Source: Diphasiastrum complanatum
Lineage: Eukaryota > Streptophyta > Lycopodiopsida > Lycopodiales > Lycopodiaceae
DNA length: 64,000 bases
Direction of reading: 5' to 3'
Assembly: GCA_029204225.1 (NCBI GenBank)
Contig: CM055099.1
Span: forward strand, 39,963,192 to 40,027,191
The position numbers and the translations under genes are program-made. This document shows, in pieces, positions 10,677-22,057 of the stretch (within the stretch, counting starts at the first letter, position 1; each line of letters begins with the position of its first letter). Under the pieces are notes generated by a model. The model made no database searches. It was given only the letters and a program-made list of their open reading frames with translations, and was not told the origin of the DNA.

Positions 10677-12170
10677 ATCTCAACCAGAGCCCCCCTGTGT
10701 TGAAATCTCAACCAGAGAGCTCGTGTCCAATCTCAACCGACGCATTCTATTGCATCTCAACCGACACACTCTCTCTCAGATCTCAACCGACGGGATCATT
10801 CCAATCTCGACCGACGAGTTGCCTAAATCTCAACCGACGACCCTGTGAAATCTCGACCGATGGCCCTCAATCAAATCTCAACTGAAGCACCAGCTTACAT
10901 CTCAACTGGAGTGCTCATTCAGATCTCAACCGATGCACTGACTCCCATCTCAACCGGAGTAATCTTTCATATCTCAACCGACGCACTACCTCACATCTCA
11001 ACCGGCGCCCCTCAGTTAAATCTCAACCGGAGTGAGCTATCAGATCTCAACCGAAGGAAGTCACTCAGATCTCAACCGACGGACCACCTTCCCATACACC
11101 CACACTCTGTCATTGTAACCGTATTCCACCGCATTCACCCACTTTCCTCACCTCCACATCTGATCGCAAGCCATTTCTTTCCACATACCTTCTGCACTCC
11201 ATCGTCACAACTGCCCTCCCACGACATATCACCGCAGCTGACCGCTTCTGTCAACACCGCTTCCACACAATCGCTTTCGCCCATCGTCGCTGCATCCAAC
11301 CGTATTCATCTGCACTACGACTACCCTCGGCCACCTCCATCGAAACACACTTTCAATTATATCTAAGCCGCATTCCATTGTAAACGACCGCATACCATTT
11401 AACCATCCTCTCACCCTCCCATCTCCACCAAAGCCAATCATTCAGATATCGACCGACGAGTTGCCTGAATCTCAACCGACGCTATCTGTCAGATCTCGAC
11501 CAACGGTCCTACGTTAGATCTCAACCGACGACCATCTCAACTGACGGTCCTACGTTAGATCTCAACCAATGACCATCTCAACCGACGATCCTACGTTAGA
11601 TCTCAACCGATGACCATCTCGACCGACGGTCCTATGTTAGATCTCAACCGACGACCATCTCGCCCGATGGTCCTACGTTAGATCTCAACCGACGACCATC
11701 TCGATCGACGACCCTCAGTAAAACGACGGCCGACGGCCCACTGTAAAATCTCAACTGACAAAATCCGCTTACAATCCCAACCGACGGATTTGCTCACATC
11801 TCAACCGACGCATTTGCTCACGTCTCAACCGACGCTTTGAGTCAGACCTCGACAGACGAGTTGTCTGAATCTTGACCAATGGCCCTCAGTGAATCTCGAC
11901 TGATGGCCCTCAGTAAAATCTCGACCGACGGCCCTCCATAAAATCTCAACCGACGGGATCCGCATAATATCGACGAATTTGCTCACATCTCAACCGACAC
12001 ATTTTCTCATGTCTCGACTGACACCCCCATGTCAGATCTCAACTGATGACCTCGCGTCAGAACTCGACCGACACCCTCGTGTCAGATCTCAACCGATGAC
12101 CTTGCATCAGATCTTGACCGACACCCTCGCATAAGTTCTCAACCGATGGATGATCTCAGATCTCAACAAA
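10677..12170 (+). repeat. TCTCAACCGACG minisatellite in gypsy leader
   Basis: About 1.5 kb consists largely of copies of ATCTCAACCGACG (variants TCTCGACCGACG, TCTCAACCGGAG) separated by 8-18 bp of variable sequence. The spacing between copies is about 20-30 bp. An array-free stretch lies at about 11,090-11,440. The unit lacks stop codons in most copies, so long but meaningless frames run through it (10,522-10,848, 10,845-11,366). It ends about 520 bp before the gag ATG at 12,696 and so sits in the leader of that element. Confidence 0.85.
11478..11718 (+). repeat. 41-bp higher-order repeat within the minisatellite
   Basis: Two of the basic units are fused into a composite of about 41 bp (GTTAGATCTCAACCGACGAC followed by a CATCTCGACCGACGGTCCTA part), repeated about five times head to tail. 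Copies differ by scattered C/T and A/G changes. This indicates local amplification after the basic array already existed. Confidence 0.8.
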
Positions 12171-12695
12171 CCCTTGAACCATTCAGACCATAATCAAACA
12201 CACTACAGTCATTGCAACCACCTTCTGGCCGTAATAATCGCATTGCACTGTAGTGACTGCTCTGCACCATGAGAACTGCATTAAACCGTAGGGAATACAT
12301 TCAACAAAACCCCCATTGCTTCACTCTTTGCACCATAGCCACTGAACAGACACCGTATTCACTTGCCATTTCCGTCCAACATCCTACCCACCCTCAACCG
12401 TAGTCCCCTTGCTTTCAGACCGCATACCATCGACATTCAAGCACCCCCACAACATCTTCGCAAACACCGACTGCCTCCACCCTGCAACCCGTGAAGAACG
12501 CAACAGCCCCCACTCAGCCATCAACCGCCATCGATCGCTGACACCGCAATCGACCGCCACACCGCAATCGTAGACACGTTGTAGCCGCAATTGTCCACTC
12601 CACTACAACCGTAATCGATCGCCGACACTGCCACAGACCGCACCAGTCCGCATCCCTCCGTCCACAATCACAACAAACCGCAATCATATGGCCCT
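12171..12695. other. CCG/CGA-rich leader between minisatellite and gag
   Basis: About 520 bp without gene or clear repeat. It is C-rich and has many scattered CCG, CGCA and ACCGCAATCG fragments, probably eroded minisatellite. Short frames here are composition artefacts. Confidence 0.5.
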
Positions 12696-14285
12696 ATGAC
12701 TACCCTCGACCACCTTCAACGACCATCGACCACTGATCGCAATCACCTGCAAATAACCGCAACCCACCGTAACCGTCAACCACATCAGACCGTAGACCGC
12801 AAACCGCAGGGACCACAAAAACCCAAAAAAAAGAAATTCCAAAAACACCAACCCCTCAAAAAATCTAAAACAATGAAAAACTCATACCAATACTCAATGG
12901 ACCAACAAAAAGACCCTAAAATTCCAGACGATTATCCATATGAGGTCAGGTCCCCAGTAGCTGAACAAATCAGACATCATAGGTTCTACCAAATGAGAGC
13001 CGTATTCCAAGAGCCATCCACAAACCCATTCGAGGGACAAGAACCTGATAGAGCCGAGTCTTCACACGCACGACCCCATTTTTTTGGTGTTGAGCCCTCA
13101 CGGGTCAGAACCAACCCTAATGGAGTTCCTGCTACCCACGGAGCTCATTTTGAAAGACGTACACCCAAGCTAAATCTACCAAAGTTTGACGGTAGTTCGG
13201 ACCCTCAAAGATTTTTGCAAATCTTTGAGAATGCATGTGATGTGTAATGCTATGGTCCAGCTGTTTTTTATGACCATGATCGCTAAAGCACATGATTGGT
13301 TTTTCAACCTTGATCGTGACAAAAAGACAGACTGGTCAATTTTGAAAGAGTCCTTTATCAAGCGTTTTAAGCCCTTTCGCTTGATCGAGAGCCCTTTTGT
13401 CAAATTGAGTAACATCAAGATGGCAAAAGACGAATGTGTATGAGACTATATTGAGCGTTTCAAACGCCTCAAAAGTCAAGTCCAGGAATAGCCCTCCGAA
13501 CAGCTGCTCATCATCTGGTTTTTAGTCGGCCTTCCAAGATGGATTAGATGCGAGCTTAAATCCAATGATGAATATACGAGCCTAAAGTTAGCTATGTCTG
13601 ATGCCATCAAGGAGGAAGACGAAGGACCAGATGTTGACAAATCAATGAAAAGAAGAGCACCACCTGCTCCTGTCCATGAGTCGAAGTCGATCGAGGAAAC
13701 CCGAGATCAGCTTTGGAAATTCTAGTTGGAGTTGCTTCATAAGCAACATCAACTATAGATGGAGAAACTCACCAATGAGTTTTAAGCTACCCTGAAGTCT
13801 ATCCAAAGCAGTATGCCTGGTTAGTCAAACCCTGCACATGTACCTTATAGACAAAAAACAATATGGTGCCCACACTGCCGGGCTACGCATTTGGTTGATG
13901 CTTGTTCTTCATATCCGCCTATCCAAGCACATACAATCCAACAATATGAAGCACAACCATCATATTCTCAACATTCCTTGACTTATCCCAAATATCCACC
14001 AGAAAGTCCAAAACCATTGGCCATACAAGATGGCTATGCTGTTATACAAGGGCCATTGCACACCAGATGTTTCATCTGTGGTGAAACTGGCCACTTCATG
14101 GTTGATTGTCCAGTCAAGACCCAGTACCATGCTAAGTGTCCCGACTGTATCAGAAAACACAGTTTCAAAGGCTGTCCAAAACAACCAACTAAGATCCTAC
14201 CTGCCCATCATGTCAGTTATGAATCCCAATAGGATCCTCACGACAACAACACGAGCACCATAGCAACCAACACTTAAACCTGCTG
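12696..14285 (+). pseudogene. Ty3/gypsy gag with zinc knuckle (element B)
   Basis: The ATG-started frame 12,696-13,247 has a Pro/Gln/Lys-rich N-terminus and then the Gag phrase FERRTPKLNLPKFDGSSDPQ. A small deletion breaks the frame at about 13,240. The Retrotrans_gag core continues at 13,250-13,900: AHDWFFNLDRDKKTDWSILK, FIKRFKPFR, then YIERFKRLKSQVQE, with several stops. The nucleocapsid end has a perfect CX2CX4HX4C knuckle, CFICGETGHFMVDC (about 14,070-14,110). This is flanked by two imperfect Cys/His clusters (WCPHCRATHLVDAC and CPDCIRKHSFKGC). No protease or RT follows. The product would package element RNA, but the stops show decay. It is closely related to gag of element A. Confidence 0.85.
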
Positions 14286-15142
14286 CTCTATTCAGAAGTT
14301 TCTTGTAAACTTCTACATCACCGTCCAATACACTAGCTCCATAATGCAAAAGACACTAATATGAAATGAGAGTCCTTGTCAAAAGAAAAGCGAAACCAAT
14401 ATTCCGTCATCTGCTACAATGTCCAATCAAGAGCAACCACCAAAGGGAAATGACAGTTTTTCTCCCCTTCTACATGTTGATAAGATTTCCAATGTGCCAA
14501 TACACAATATTTCTCGGATTCGGAAATCCAGATAGAGATTCGGTTCTGAATCTCTTGTTCACAGAGGTCCTCAAGACTCAAGCTATATCTTACAACATCT
14601 GCTATCAATGATGGCACCCTGCCTTGTTTTGACAAGGGCATGTTAGAGTAGGAACTATTACTCTACAAAACAAAATGAATATTGCAATTGTCAAGGTACA
14701 TTATCAATGTTGATGAATGCAAGTTTTGTTCGACAAGTGCTATACAGTTCCCACTCTTTGTAACGTGTGCTTATTTCCTTTTTCTCTTCACCTATTTTTT
14801 GTGATTGATTTTTGTTTGAGGAATAGCTATTGCACAAGAGTCTTCTGTAGAGCATCTCTAGCACACATTTTCATTCATCTATCCATTTTCAGATTCCCTT
14901 GTACAGTAGTTTAGAATTTCTGAGACATTTGAAATATCCATGTCAAATTAGAGTTGATTATCGTATCTCATTGCCATATTATTCTTTAAGTCAACTACAT
15001 CAAGATCGAAACAAATTTAGTTAAAATTTGTTCATCTTTAGTCCAGTCGCATGTTCAACAAGTTTCAACTACGTGTTCCACACGCTGATCCAATCATGAG
15101 CATGAACAGTCACCAGCAACAACATCCCCACCAACAGATTTT
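14286..15142. other. No gene seen downstream of gag B
   Basis: This 860-bp interval shows no RT, integrase or other recognisable domain. If element B originally had pol genes, they are gone. The following G-tract might be a remnant polypurine tract, but no 3' LTR match to 9.85-10.49 kb is visible. Confidence 0.4.
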
Positions 15143-15172
15143 GGGGGGCGGGCGGGGGGGGGGGGGGGGGGG
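15143..15172 (+). repeat. Long G-tract (G6 C G3 C G19)
   Basis: Thirty bases contain 28 G and two C, directly followed by AGAGTGGA. The tract could fold into a G-quadruplex, could be an expanded polypurine tract of a retroelement, or could be inflated by assembly or homopolymer error. Confidence 0.9.
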
Positions 15173-16756
15173 AGAGTGGATTTGCTTGGATCCACTGGGG
15201 CAGTTGCGCTGCCAGTAACAACATCAACAAGATCGATAGCCAAGGTCACAAGTCTAATATGAAAAAGACAAGGCTAAAGAAGGCAGATGGGTAATCCAAA
15301 GAGACTCAATCACAAGAAGTACTCCAATCACGACAAAAATCCTTCAGAAAGGGAAACACAAGCATTGGGAAATCAGTCTCCTTCTTCAACCAACCTCTCG
15401 TCATACATCTGCATCCATTCTCATGCCTATCGCCCACACCATCTACCATTGTCACTGCCACCCTTCCTTCCATCTGTTTGCTTATCATCAGTTTACTATT
15501 CTTCTGAGAAATTCCCAATTTTTGATAGTCTTACCGAAGCATATGATAGATCATTTCAAGTGTCTTGCAGAGACCAACTACCACCTATATTGGTTGCTCA
15601 GCCGAAAAATACCTACAAAAGTAGGCAAAGCAGCTAGAAGAACTAAAGAGGAAGATCCAAGAAGTTGAGAAGGAATAAAACTTAAGCAACAGATGAGTCA
15701 GATCAACCTTGATCAAAAGAAACTCTCTGGAGCAATAATAGTTGGATCCCCTCCTATGAACCCCAAAAAGATCCAAAAGTAATGGATCAAAAGAAAGAGC
15801 TGCAGAAAAGAAAGATGAAGACAACCGTGAACCTACTGATATAACAAGCTCCTCACTCAACAAGTGGTGGTCAAAGCTCGACATTGCAAGGGTCCAAGGC
15901 TGCAACTATAGAACTATTAGTTCCTTCATCCTTTCACCAAGCCTTCATCATGTTTCCTCACCGTTACCAAACCGTCCATCCAAAACTATTTCTACCACCA
16001 AATTTTTGATGATGAGTCTATCCCCTTGAGACTGATACCCAAGATTTGTGCTACCTATCAAAAAAGAGCATCGACAAGACTGTTGCATGTCAGCTTGTCG
16101 AATACTTGTGAGTCTTCCTAAGAATGACTTTGAGGAGCTCTGTGAGGAAGTTTTAGCAATGTGGGTTCCTTTTGTAGCTTTTTATTGATGTAGGTGTACA
16201 AGATAAGCATTTGATGATGTGGAATATCTCCACCACACGAGGATCTGCATTCTGGTAAAAAAAACTTATCTATTCTCATGCCATGGCGATATGCCACATC
16301 ATCAAAATTTTTGATTAGCCATAACTTTCTTATTTGAACTCGGATGGAGATGAGGTAAAAAGCAAAAATAATCTAATCTTCGCATAGAATCCATTGGAAT
16401 GATCGCATCTTGCATATGATTCTATAAAAATATCAAAAATGTCTAGAAAAGCTATGGTTGTTCTAGTAGTTCAATGGCTGATGTTGTTGTAGATGATGTT
16501 TTGCATCTTCTTGCAGTTTGGATCTCTTTAAAATGGGGTTTACCGTTCTACGAGCCAGAAAGTCTGAGCGACGAGTTGGTTTCCGAGCTATGGTCGCCGT
16601 GCTCCCCCTATTTTTGACACAGACCTTCTATTGCAAAACTTCCAATACACCCCCCCCATCTCTCACATATCGGTCCCATTCTAGAGAGAGAGAGTGTTTC
16701 GGAAGCACAGCTAAAAAAAAGGCATGCATTATTTCATGCCATAAGAAATGACCTTT
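15173..16756. other. Unassigned region with short frames
   Basis: Frames at 15,287-15,637 (116 codons, +) and 15,585-15,905 (106 codons, minus) have no recognised domain. The plus-strand text from about 15,660 to 16,150 is Lys/Gln-rich and stop-interrupted, and may be a decayed gag-like sequence of unknown type. No LTR, TIR or RNA gene could be defined. Confidence 0.3.
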
Positions 16757-17030
16757 CTTATGGTATTTTGGGTATCGAATTTTTGGAATCGAAAATTTTG
16801 GTATTGAAAATTTTGGAATCGGATTTTTTTGGAATAAAAAATGTTTGTGTCGAAAATTTTGGAATAAAAAATCGTGGGTATTGAATTCTTCGAATCAAAA
16901 ATTTTGTGTATCGCATTTTTGGAATCGAAAAAAATTCGAATATCAAATTTTGGGTATCAATATCGAAAATTTTGGAATCGGATTTTTTGGGAATTGGATT
17001 TTTTTTGGAATTGAAAATTTTGGGTATTCA
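16757..17030 (+). repeat. AT-rich 15-17 bp minisatellite
   Basis: About 17 degenerate copies of TTTTGGAATCGAAAA (variants with GGGTATCGA, GGATTTTTTT) run head to tail. The minus strand reads as a repeated F-x-I-P-K / D-S-K-x-F peptide over 62 codons (16,758-16,946), but this is a by-product of the repeat and not evidence of a protein. Confidence 0.85.
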
Positions 17031-17741
17031 CACGTAATGTACAGTGTTAATAAGTGTGAAGTTTGCAAAGTAAAGTATGCAATTGACCATCTCAAAGTGG
17101 ACAACATTTAGTAGGAAACAACTAAAGATGTGTAAACATAACTCATTGTGCTCATCTCCCACAAGCCCATCTATGCATTCATTGAGGACGAATGGATGTT
17201 AATGCTTATTGCAAAAAGAGAACTTAAAAAAGACATATTACATTCAATTTTCAATTCAATTGATAGCAAATTTGAAATATACACATGTTTGAAGCAAGAA
17301 ACATTTTAACAATTAAAGTACACAAAAGTCTGAAGTGAGGTAAAGTATGCAACAAGTGCTCATCATCAACATTTTCAAAAATGTCAAGTGTAACAGAACA
17401 CCAAAAATAGCTTATGAGATGAACATATGAGACATGACTCCATAATCTAAATGGATTCCATTGCAATACGTGTTGCACTAAAGACGACACATGTCTGAGT
17501 TGATTTTATAGCTAATCATCTGTTATTTCTATGGGCTTTATATAACCCTTGTATTTCTCAAACACACATTGAAGTTTAGAAGGCAACAAATTGGACTTGT
17601 GAACAAATGCATGTGAGTCAGGTTTAAGGCCAAGAACTCAAAAGTAGACAAAATACAAGTGCTTGCATGGCATGCAAGTTTTTCCTTTCACGTCTCTCAA
17701 CCGAAAATCTTTGCATCAACATTTTGGATTCTCACAGATTC
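17031..17741. other. No gene seen; flank of transposase gene
   Basis: AT-rich sequence on the 3' side of the minus-strand transposase gene. It may include that gene's 3' UTR. No domain, repeat or terminal inverted repeat was recognised. Confidence 0.35.
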
Positions 17742-19509
17742 TTATTTTGTAAACTCTTTTATTTTTTTGGCACCATTTGTGGTAATATCAAACTCCAAGC
17801 ATTCTCCAACCACCACAATGTTTGATCCTACAACCAAAGCGTGCATATCCAATGCCCGGTTAACGCGATCTAACATAAGCTTTGTCGGGATGAGGTTAAC
17901 TGCAGGTTCGTCATGATCATTAGACATGTCTCCAAACACATCCCTTGAAGGAGCACTACCATCTTTGCTTTCAAAAGCAAAACCAACTACTTCCAACTGT
18001 TGTTTTTCATTGCGTGTGATGTCGGTTCCTCTAGCCACTTTCCATACTCTTGGTGCTTCACTTGGGCTATTCAAAATTGATTCCATTGGTTTCCTTGTAT
18101 GTCTTACATCATCGCTACAAAACCAAAACATCTGACCTTTTATACCTACCATAATTCGTCGTCGAGAAAAGAAATTTGGAGCAGGGACACCCTTCTCAGT
18201 TCGTCTTCCTTTAAGAACTGCATTTACCATTTTCAAACATTTTTGCATTGGCATTAAAGAATACCTGCACTTGACACGAGACCCGAGAGGTGTACGCCTT
18301 ATTGCCCAAGCAATTTCATGCACATAATTTTCGGATAGTACATCGCAAGGATTATGTACTGGCATTTCAATCGGGCCATCTTTTTGAACCTTTTTAAAAT
18401 TGAACTGATATCTTGTTGCTCGTGTCACATACTCATATTCAGGTTTGTGACTATTATTATTGCCAACTTGATTTGTTTTTGCAAGTGGACATTTTCTCTT
18501 TACAGTTTTTGAATCTCCCTTGAAATTCACATGATCTTGTCCCATTTCCATTTCCTCCACATGCATGTTCAACACTCGTGTTACATGACTAACCTTTAAA
18601 TCTGCTTTACTAGGTTGAATAGAGCATCATTCTTTCAACTCCTTCAATGAAGGACCTTTTCCCTGGTGAATACCATGCATGTAAGCATTATAGTGAGCAC
18701 TATGCAAAATTGCATTTGTCATGCACTTACAGTAGCTGCATACAAACTCATCTGTTGTTTCTGCCCCTCTGATGCAAGCCAATTTCCATGAATTGATTCA
18801 GACAAATTTGTTCTTGGCAAACCATAAGATGTGTCCATACCCTGTATTTTATCCAAATTATGTGAGTATGTCCTAAATAGAACCTATTTAATAGAAAACA
18901 TGAATTACTCAAACAAAAGAGAATTACTTACGCGGACCATAAAAGAAGCCCAATGTGATATGCGTGCATGCCACCACATTATCCATGTTTGCAATTTCGG
19001 AAGCCCGCCATTAATTACTCTTCCTTCTGACCACCATGCTTATCAGCCGCTTTAGCTCTATAACAACTATTTCTCTAGATGGAGCATTTTTCTATTGTCG
19101 ACACAATCTTTTATGAGTTTCTTGCAACTCACCTTTGATACAACTTTGTTCCCAATGAAATAGACAAGACCTCTCTCTACCCTCCATGATATTGGAAGGT
19201 CCTCCATTAAAAATAGTTCTCACTGCACGCCAATTGGCCTGAGCTTCATCAGCCATAAAACCTTGAAATTGCACTATGGGATAACCGTGTTTTTCCATTA
19301 CTTGATTTAGCATTTGCCAAAATAGTATCTGGGCATCTGCATCCTCTACTTTGAAATCACATACATGTATTGTTAGAAGTTCTTGCAGGTAGGGGTCATA
19401 GCAGCCGTAGTTTTCCATCCTTCAATCCTTTTTACATGATCAAAGCAAACCCAAAAGTCACTTAAGTCACCTCCTAGACGCATTCAGTTCACAACTTCAA
19501 CTCTAGAAC
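17742..19509 (-). pseudogene. MULE-like DDE transposase gene with intron, cut by a copia LTR
   Basis: Read right to left, 19,509-19,440 gives DHVKRIEGW. After a frameshift, 19,418-19,092 gives a DDE-type core with FMADEAQANWRAVR (the Asp fits the second catalytic position) and RERSCLFHWEQ, whose C-x2-H is typical of MULE transposases. Then come TWIMWWHARISHWASFMVR, a GT-AG intron of 90 bp (18,931-18,842, phase 0), and NLSESIHGNWLASEGQK. After one in-frame stop near 18,628, an unbroken 277-codon frame begins (Met at 18,575, TGA/TAA end at 17,742). This C-terminal part is basic and has no domain I can name. The N-terminus is missing because a copia LTR begins exactly at 19,510. Similar text is known to me from moss proteins of uncharacterised type, so the family name is inference. 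Confidence 0.6.
18842..18931 (-). other. Predicted 90-bp GT-AG intron in the transposase gene
   Basis: On the minus strand the donor is CCGC|GTAAGT and the acceptor AAATACAG|GGTATGG. Removal joins ...ASFMVR to GMDTSYGLPRTNLSES in phase 0 and keeps the reading frame. The intron itself carries stops in that frame, which supports the call. Confidence 0.7.
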
Positions 19510-20819
19510 TGTGAAAAATGCAAAAATAAGCTTGGTAGAGGCCAAAAATCTTGTATATATGATAAACACACATGTGTGGAGCCTGTTCCCACGTGTGAAA
19601 CTAGTGTACTTGTCATGTACCATAATCATATATGTTGTACATATGATTTAATTCAAGTTCTAGTGGCTAAAAAGGCCAAAAACTAGTTTTCTAGATATAT
19701 GACACATGGCATCAATCTATTGATTGCATGAGCCAAATACTTTTGATAGGTGTAATATCCCATGTGTAGAGGACAGCTCACACGTGTGGAAATAGCTGAA
19801 GTAGGCGAGATTTTGCTTCTAGAAGATTTCTATGAAGATCTCCATATAGTAGGAAATTGGACCAAAAATGCCAAAAATAAAAAGTTTGATCCAAGTGTCA
19901 AAATTGCATGATGATGACAAGGCATCCTCACACATGTGAGATCTGATGCATGATCAGTACCTCGAGCTCCAAGAAGTGTATATATAGAGGCATATTTGGC
20001 CACAATCGATATGAAAACATTAATCTTGATTTTGGAAGCAATTTTGTGTAATTCTCTCTATTTGTCTACATTTGTTTTAATTGTTTTGAGGTTCTATCAT
20101 AGTGTACTTTATTTTCAAGTTGGAGTTCGTACTCTGACAGGGTTTCACATGTGTGAAACTAGCAAGTACATTTACCTTCATCAAATGATTGTTCTTGTTA
20201 AGATTTTATGTCTAGAATTGATCTAGATTGATCTTAATCTTATGTAGATTGATAGTTCAAGTAAATCTAACATCCAATCCCTCTTGAGGATCAGATTAGG
20301 ATCCACTCTTGGTCCACTTTGTACTTTTTCCACATGGTATCAGATCCAAGTACAAGAGGTTTTATTGAAATTGATAGGGTTGATCCAAATCAAAGCCAAA
20401 ATTAGCAAGTTTTAGGAAACTAGTCAAATTTTGGGTAGCGAGTTGGATTTGATAGATATCCTCAAAAGTTTTGGACCAGAACTTGTTGTGGGCTGTAGGA
20501 ACCCTTCTCACACGTGTGAGGCCGTACAGCTCTGGTTTTGATTTGACTCACACACACAACTTGAGTGATTTTTAGTGCAAAATCAAGCATTTTCTATACA
20601 AAAGCTAATCCCTTGATTAGTTCTTGGATTAGATCTGCCAAAAAATTAAATTTGAAGCTTGAATCAGGTGCATTAATTGATCTACTCTGATTTTTTGAGT
20701 GTATGTTGAAGTTAGAGAGAAATATTGCTAAAAATCATAGATTGAGGAGTGATTTTGCAAGTTTGAAACTAGAATCTAAATTTCCATCATTCTAGATTGG
20801 TTCATGAGTGATAGGATTG
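19510..20819 (+). mobile_element. Copia 5' LTR, PBS and truncated leader, + orientation
   Basis: The LTR spans 19,510-20,334 (about 825 bp, TGTGAAAAATG...TTCCACA) and matches, in inverse orientation, the 3' LTR at 25,096-25,918. It carries a TATATATAGAGG promoter box near 19,980 and six CACACGTGTG-like palindromes. A primer-binding site follows, then about 470 bp of untranslated leader matching 30,713-30,210 reversed. Similarity stops abruptly at about 20,819, before the gag ATG. Only the 5' end of this copy is left. Its left end interrupts the transposase gene. Confidence 0.85.
20335..20347 (+). other. Primer-binding site for initiator tRNA-Met
   Basis: TGGTATCAGATCC lies directly after the LTR end. 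Plant copia elements use TGGTATCAGAGC, complementary to the 3' end of initiator tRNA-Met. This copy has one or two changes. Confidence 0.8.
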
Positions 20820-20829
20820 AGCATATGCA

Positions 20830-21883
20830 CATTGACATTAGCATATTTTGAACTACTTCTCACCAGGACATGACACCGGATGCCACCTAATATTTGAACA
20901 CTTGTAATTTTTCTATTGGATAGAACTAGTTAATTAAAATACATAAGAAGTGACATAGCGGTTGCTAAGAGTTGCATACTATATGTACTCCACATACACT
21001 TCAATCTAGTTACCGAGTTTTTCAGAAGAACAAAGAGAGAGTTGTGACTTCAAGTTTTTTCTACTCTTCGCTTTCATAAGCTATCTGCTTGCTGAGTACT
21101 TCTGTTCTCTAACAGTTAGTAAGTCTCGACTTGTCGGATGTGCCTGTGTTGATAACTCTGGTCAGACAATTCTTTTGCCGTGATATTGTCATAAGAGCGC
21201 AACCATAAATTTATTGCTGAAGATTGTCTTAAAACTCATTGGTTGTTTGATTGCATGTGTAATTGAACTAATCAATTGCTCGAAACAAATTAGTGATAAC
21301 GACATTCAAAATCACTATTTCATTTGCACTGACAACATTTGTACTTACAAATCCTAAAGTATACATTGTGTTCTTGTGTGTCGATACTTTGAATCTTACT
21401 TATGGATATTCATGCACTCTAGATTTGCAGTCGATCGTTCGGTTGAATGAGCAATAATAAATTGTTGAGGATAGATTGTCGAATCACATCTAGATTGTGC
21501 TGAGACATTTGTAAGCTTCTCTATGTAGGTCTTACTAATGCAACAGAGTTATACTTGTCGGACAAACATAATTAGGTGCACAGAACGATAAATTGTTCTG
21601 GCGGCTAAGTTGAATGCTCAAATCAGTAATGAAATATGTTCAATATGAGTAATTGTCGAGATTAAATATCTTTATGTTATTGTATGCTTGAAATCACATC
21701 TTAATCAATGATATGTCGTCGATTTATTGAATGTCTATTGACAGCTAGTTTTTGTACCAAGAACAATAAATTAGTCAAAATCGTCTATAAGCACAACAAT
21801 AAGTAGTCTTTTTGAAAAACAATAATCTTTTATGTTATATATCCATACTTTTAAGATAAGTATATCAGACATATGCTTATTTT
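20830..21883 (+). mobile_element. Probable gypsy 5' LTR
   Basis: About 1 kb of AT-rich sequence without frames ends directly before a gypsy-type primer-binding region at 21,884. The left edge is set by the break in the preceding copia leader and is approximate. No second copy of the LTR is visible, so the call rests on the PBS and position. Confidence 0.45.
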
Positions 21884-21904
21884 TGGCACCGTTTCCGGGG
21901 ATTG
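21884..21904 (+). other. Gypsy (Athila/Tat-like) primer-binding region
   Basis: TGGCACCGTTTCCGGGGATT closely resembles the TGGCGCCGTTGCCGGGG sequence that, from memory, marks the start of the internal region in plant Athila/Tat gypsy elements. Two of the differences are CpG-type or single-base changes. Confidence 0.65.
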
Positions 21905-22057
21905 CTAATCTGTTGGATTTAGATGATTGTCAGTTGAAGATGAATGCCAACTATAAGAAGCAGTTCAAGTAGTTTAAGATCTGAATGTCTGAAAAGATAC
22001 CGAAAGCTCCGTAAGGAGTTCTTGAAAAAACTTTAGCAATCTTTTCAGCTCGGCACA

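Noticed and set aside
10522-11366. Long + strand frames rich in Ile-Ser-Thr and Leu-Asn-Arg
   Set aside because: They are translations of the minisatellite in different frames and have no independent coding signal.
10677-12170. CRISPR-like array of short repeats with variable spacers
   Set aside because: Units are only about 13 bp, strongly degenerate and irregularly spaced, lie in a plant retrotransposon leader, and no cas gene is present.
20335-20347. tRNA gene fragments at the TGGTATCAGAGC sites
   Set aside because: These are primer-binding sites complementary to tRNA 3' ends. No cloverleaf sequence surrounds any of the five sites.
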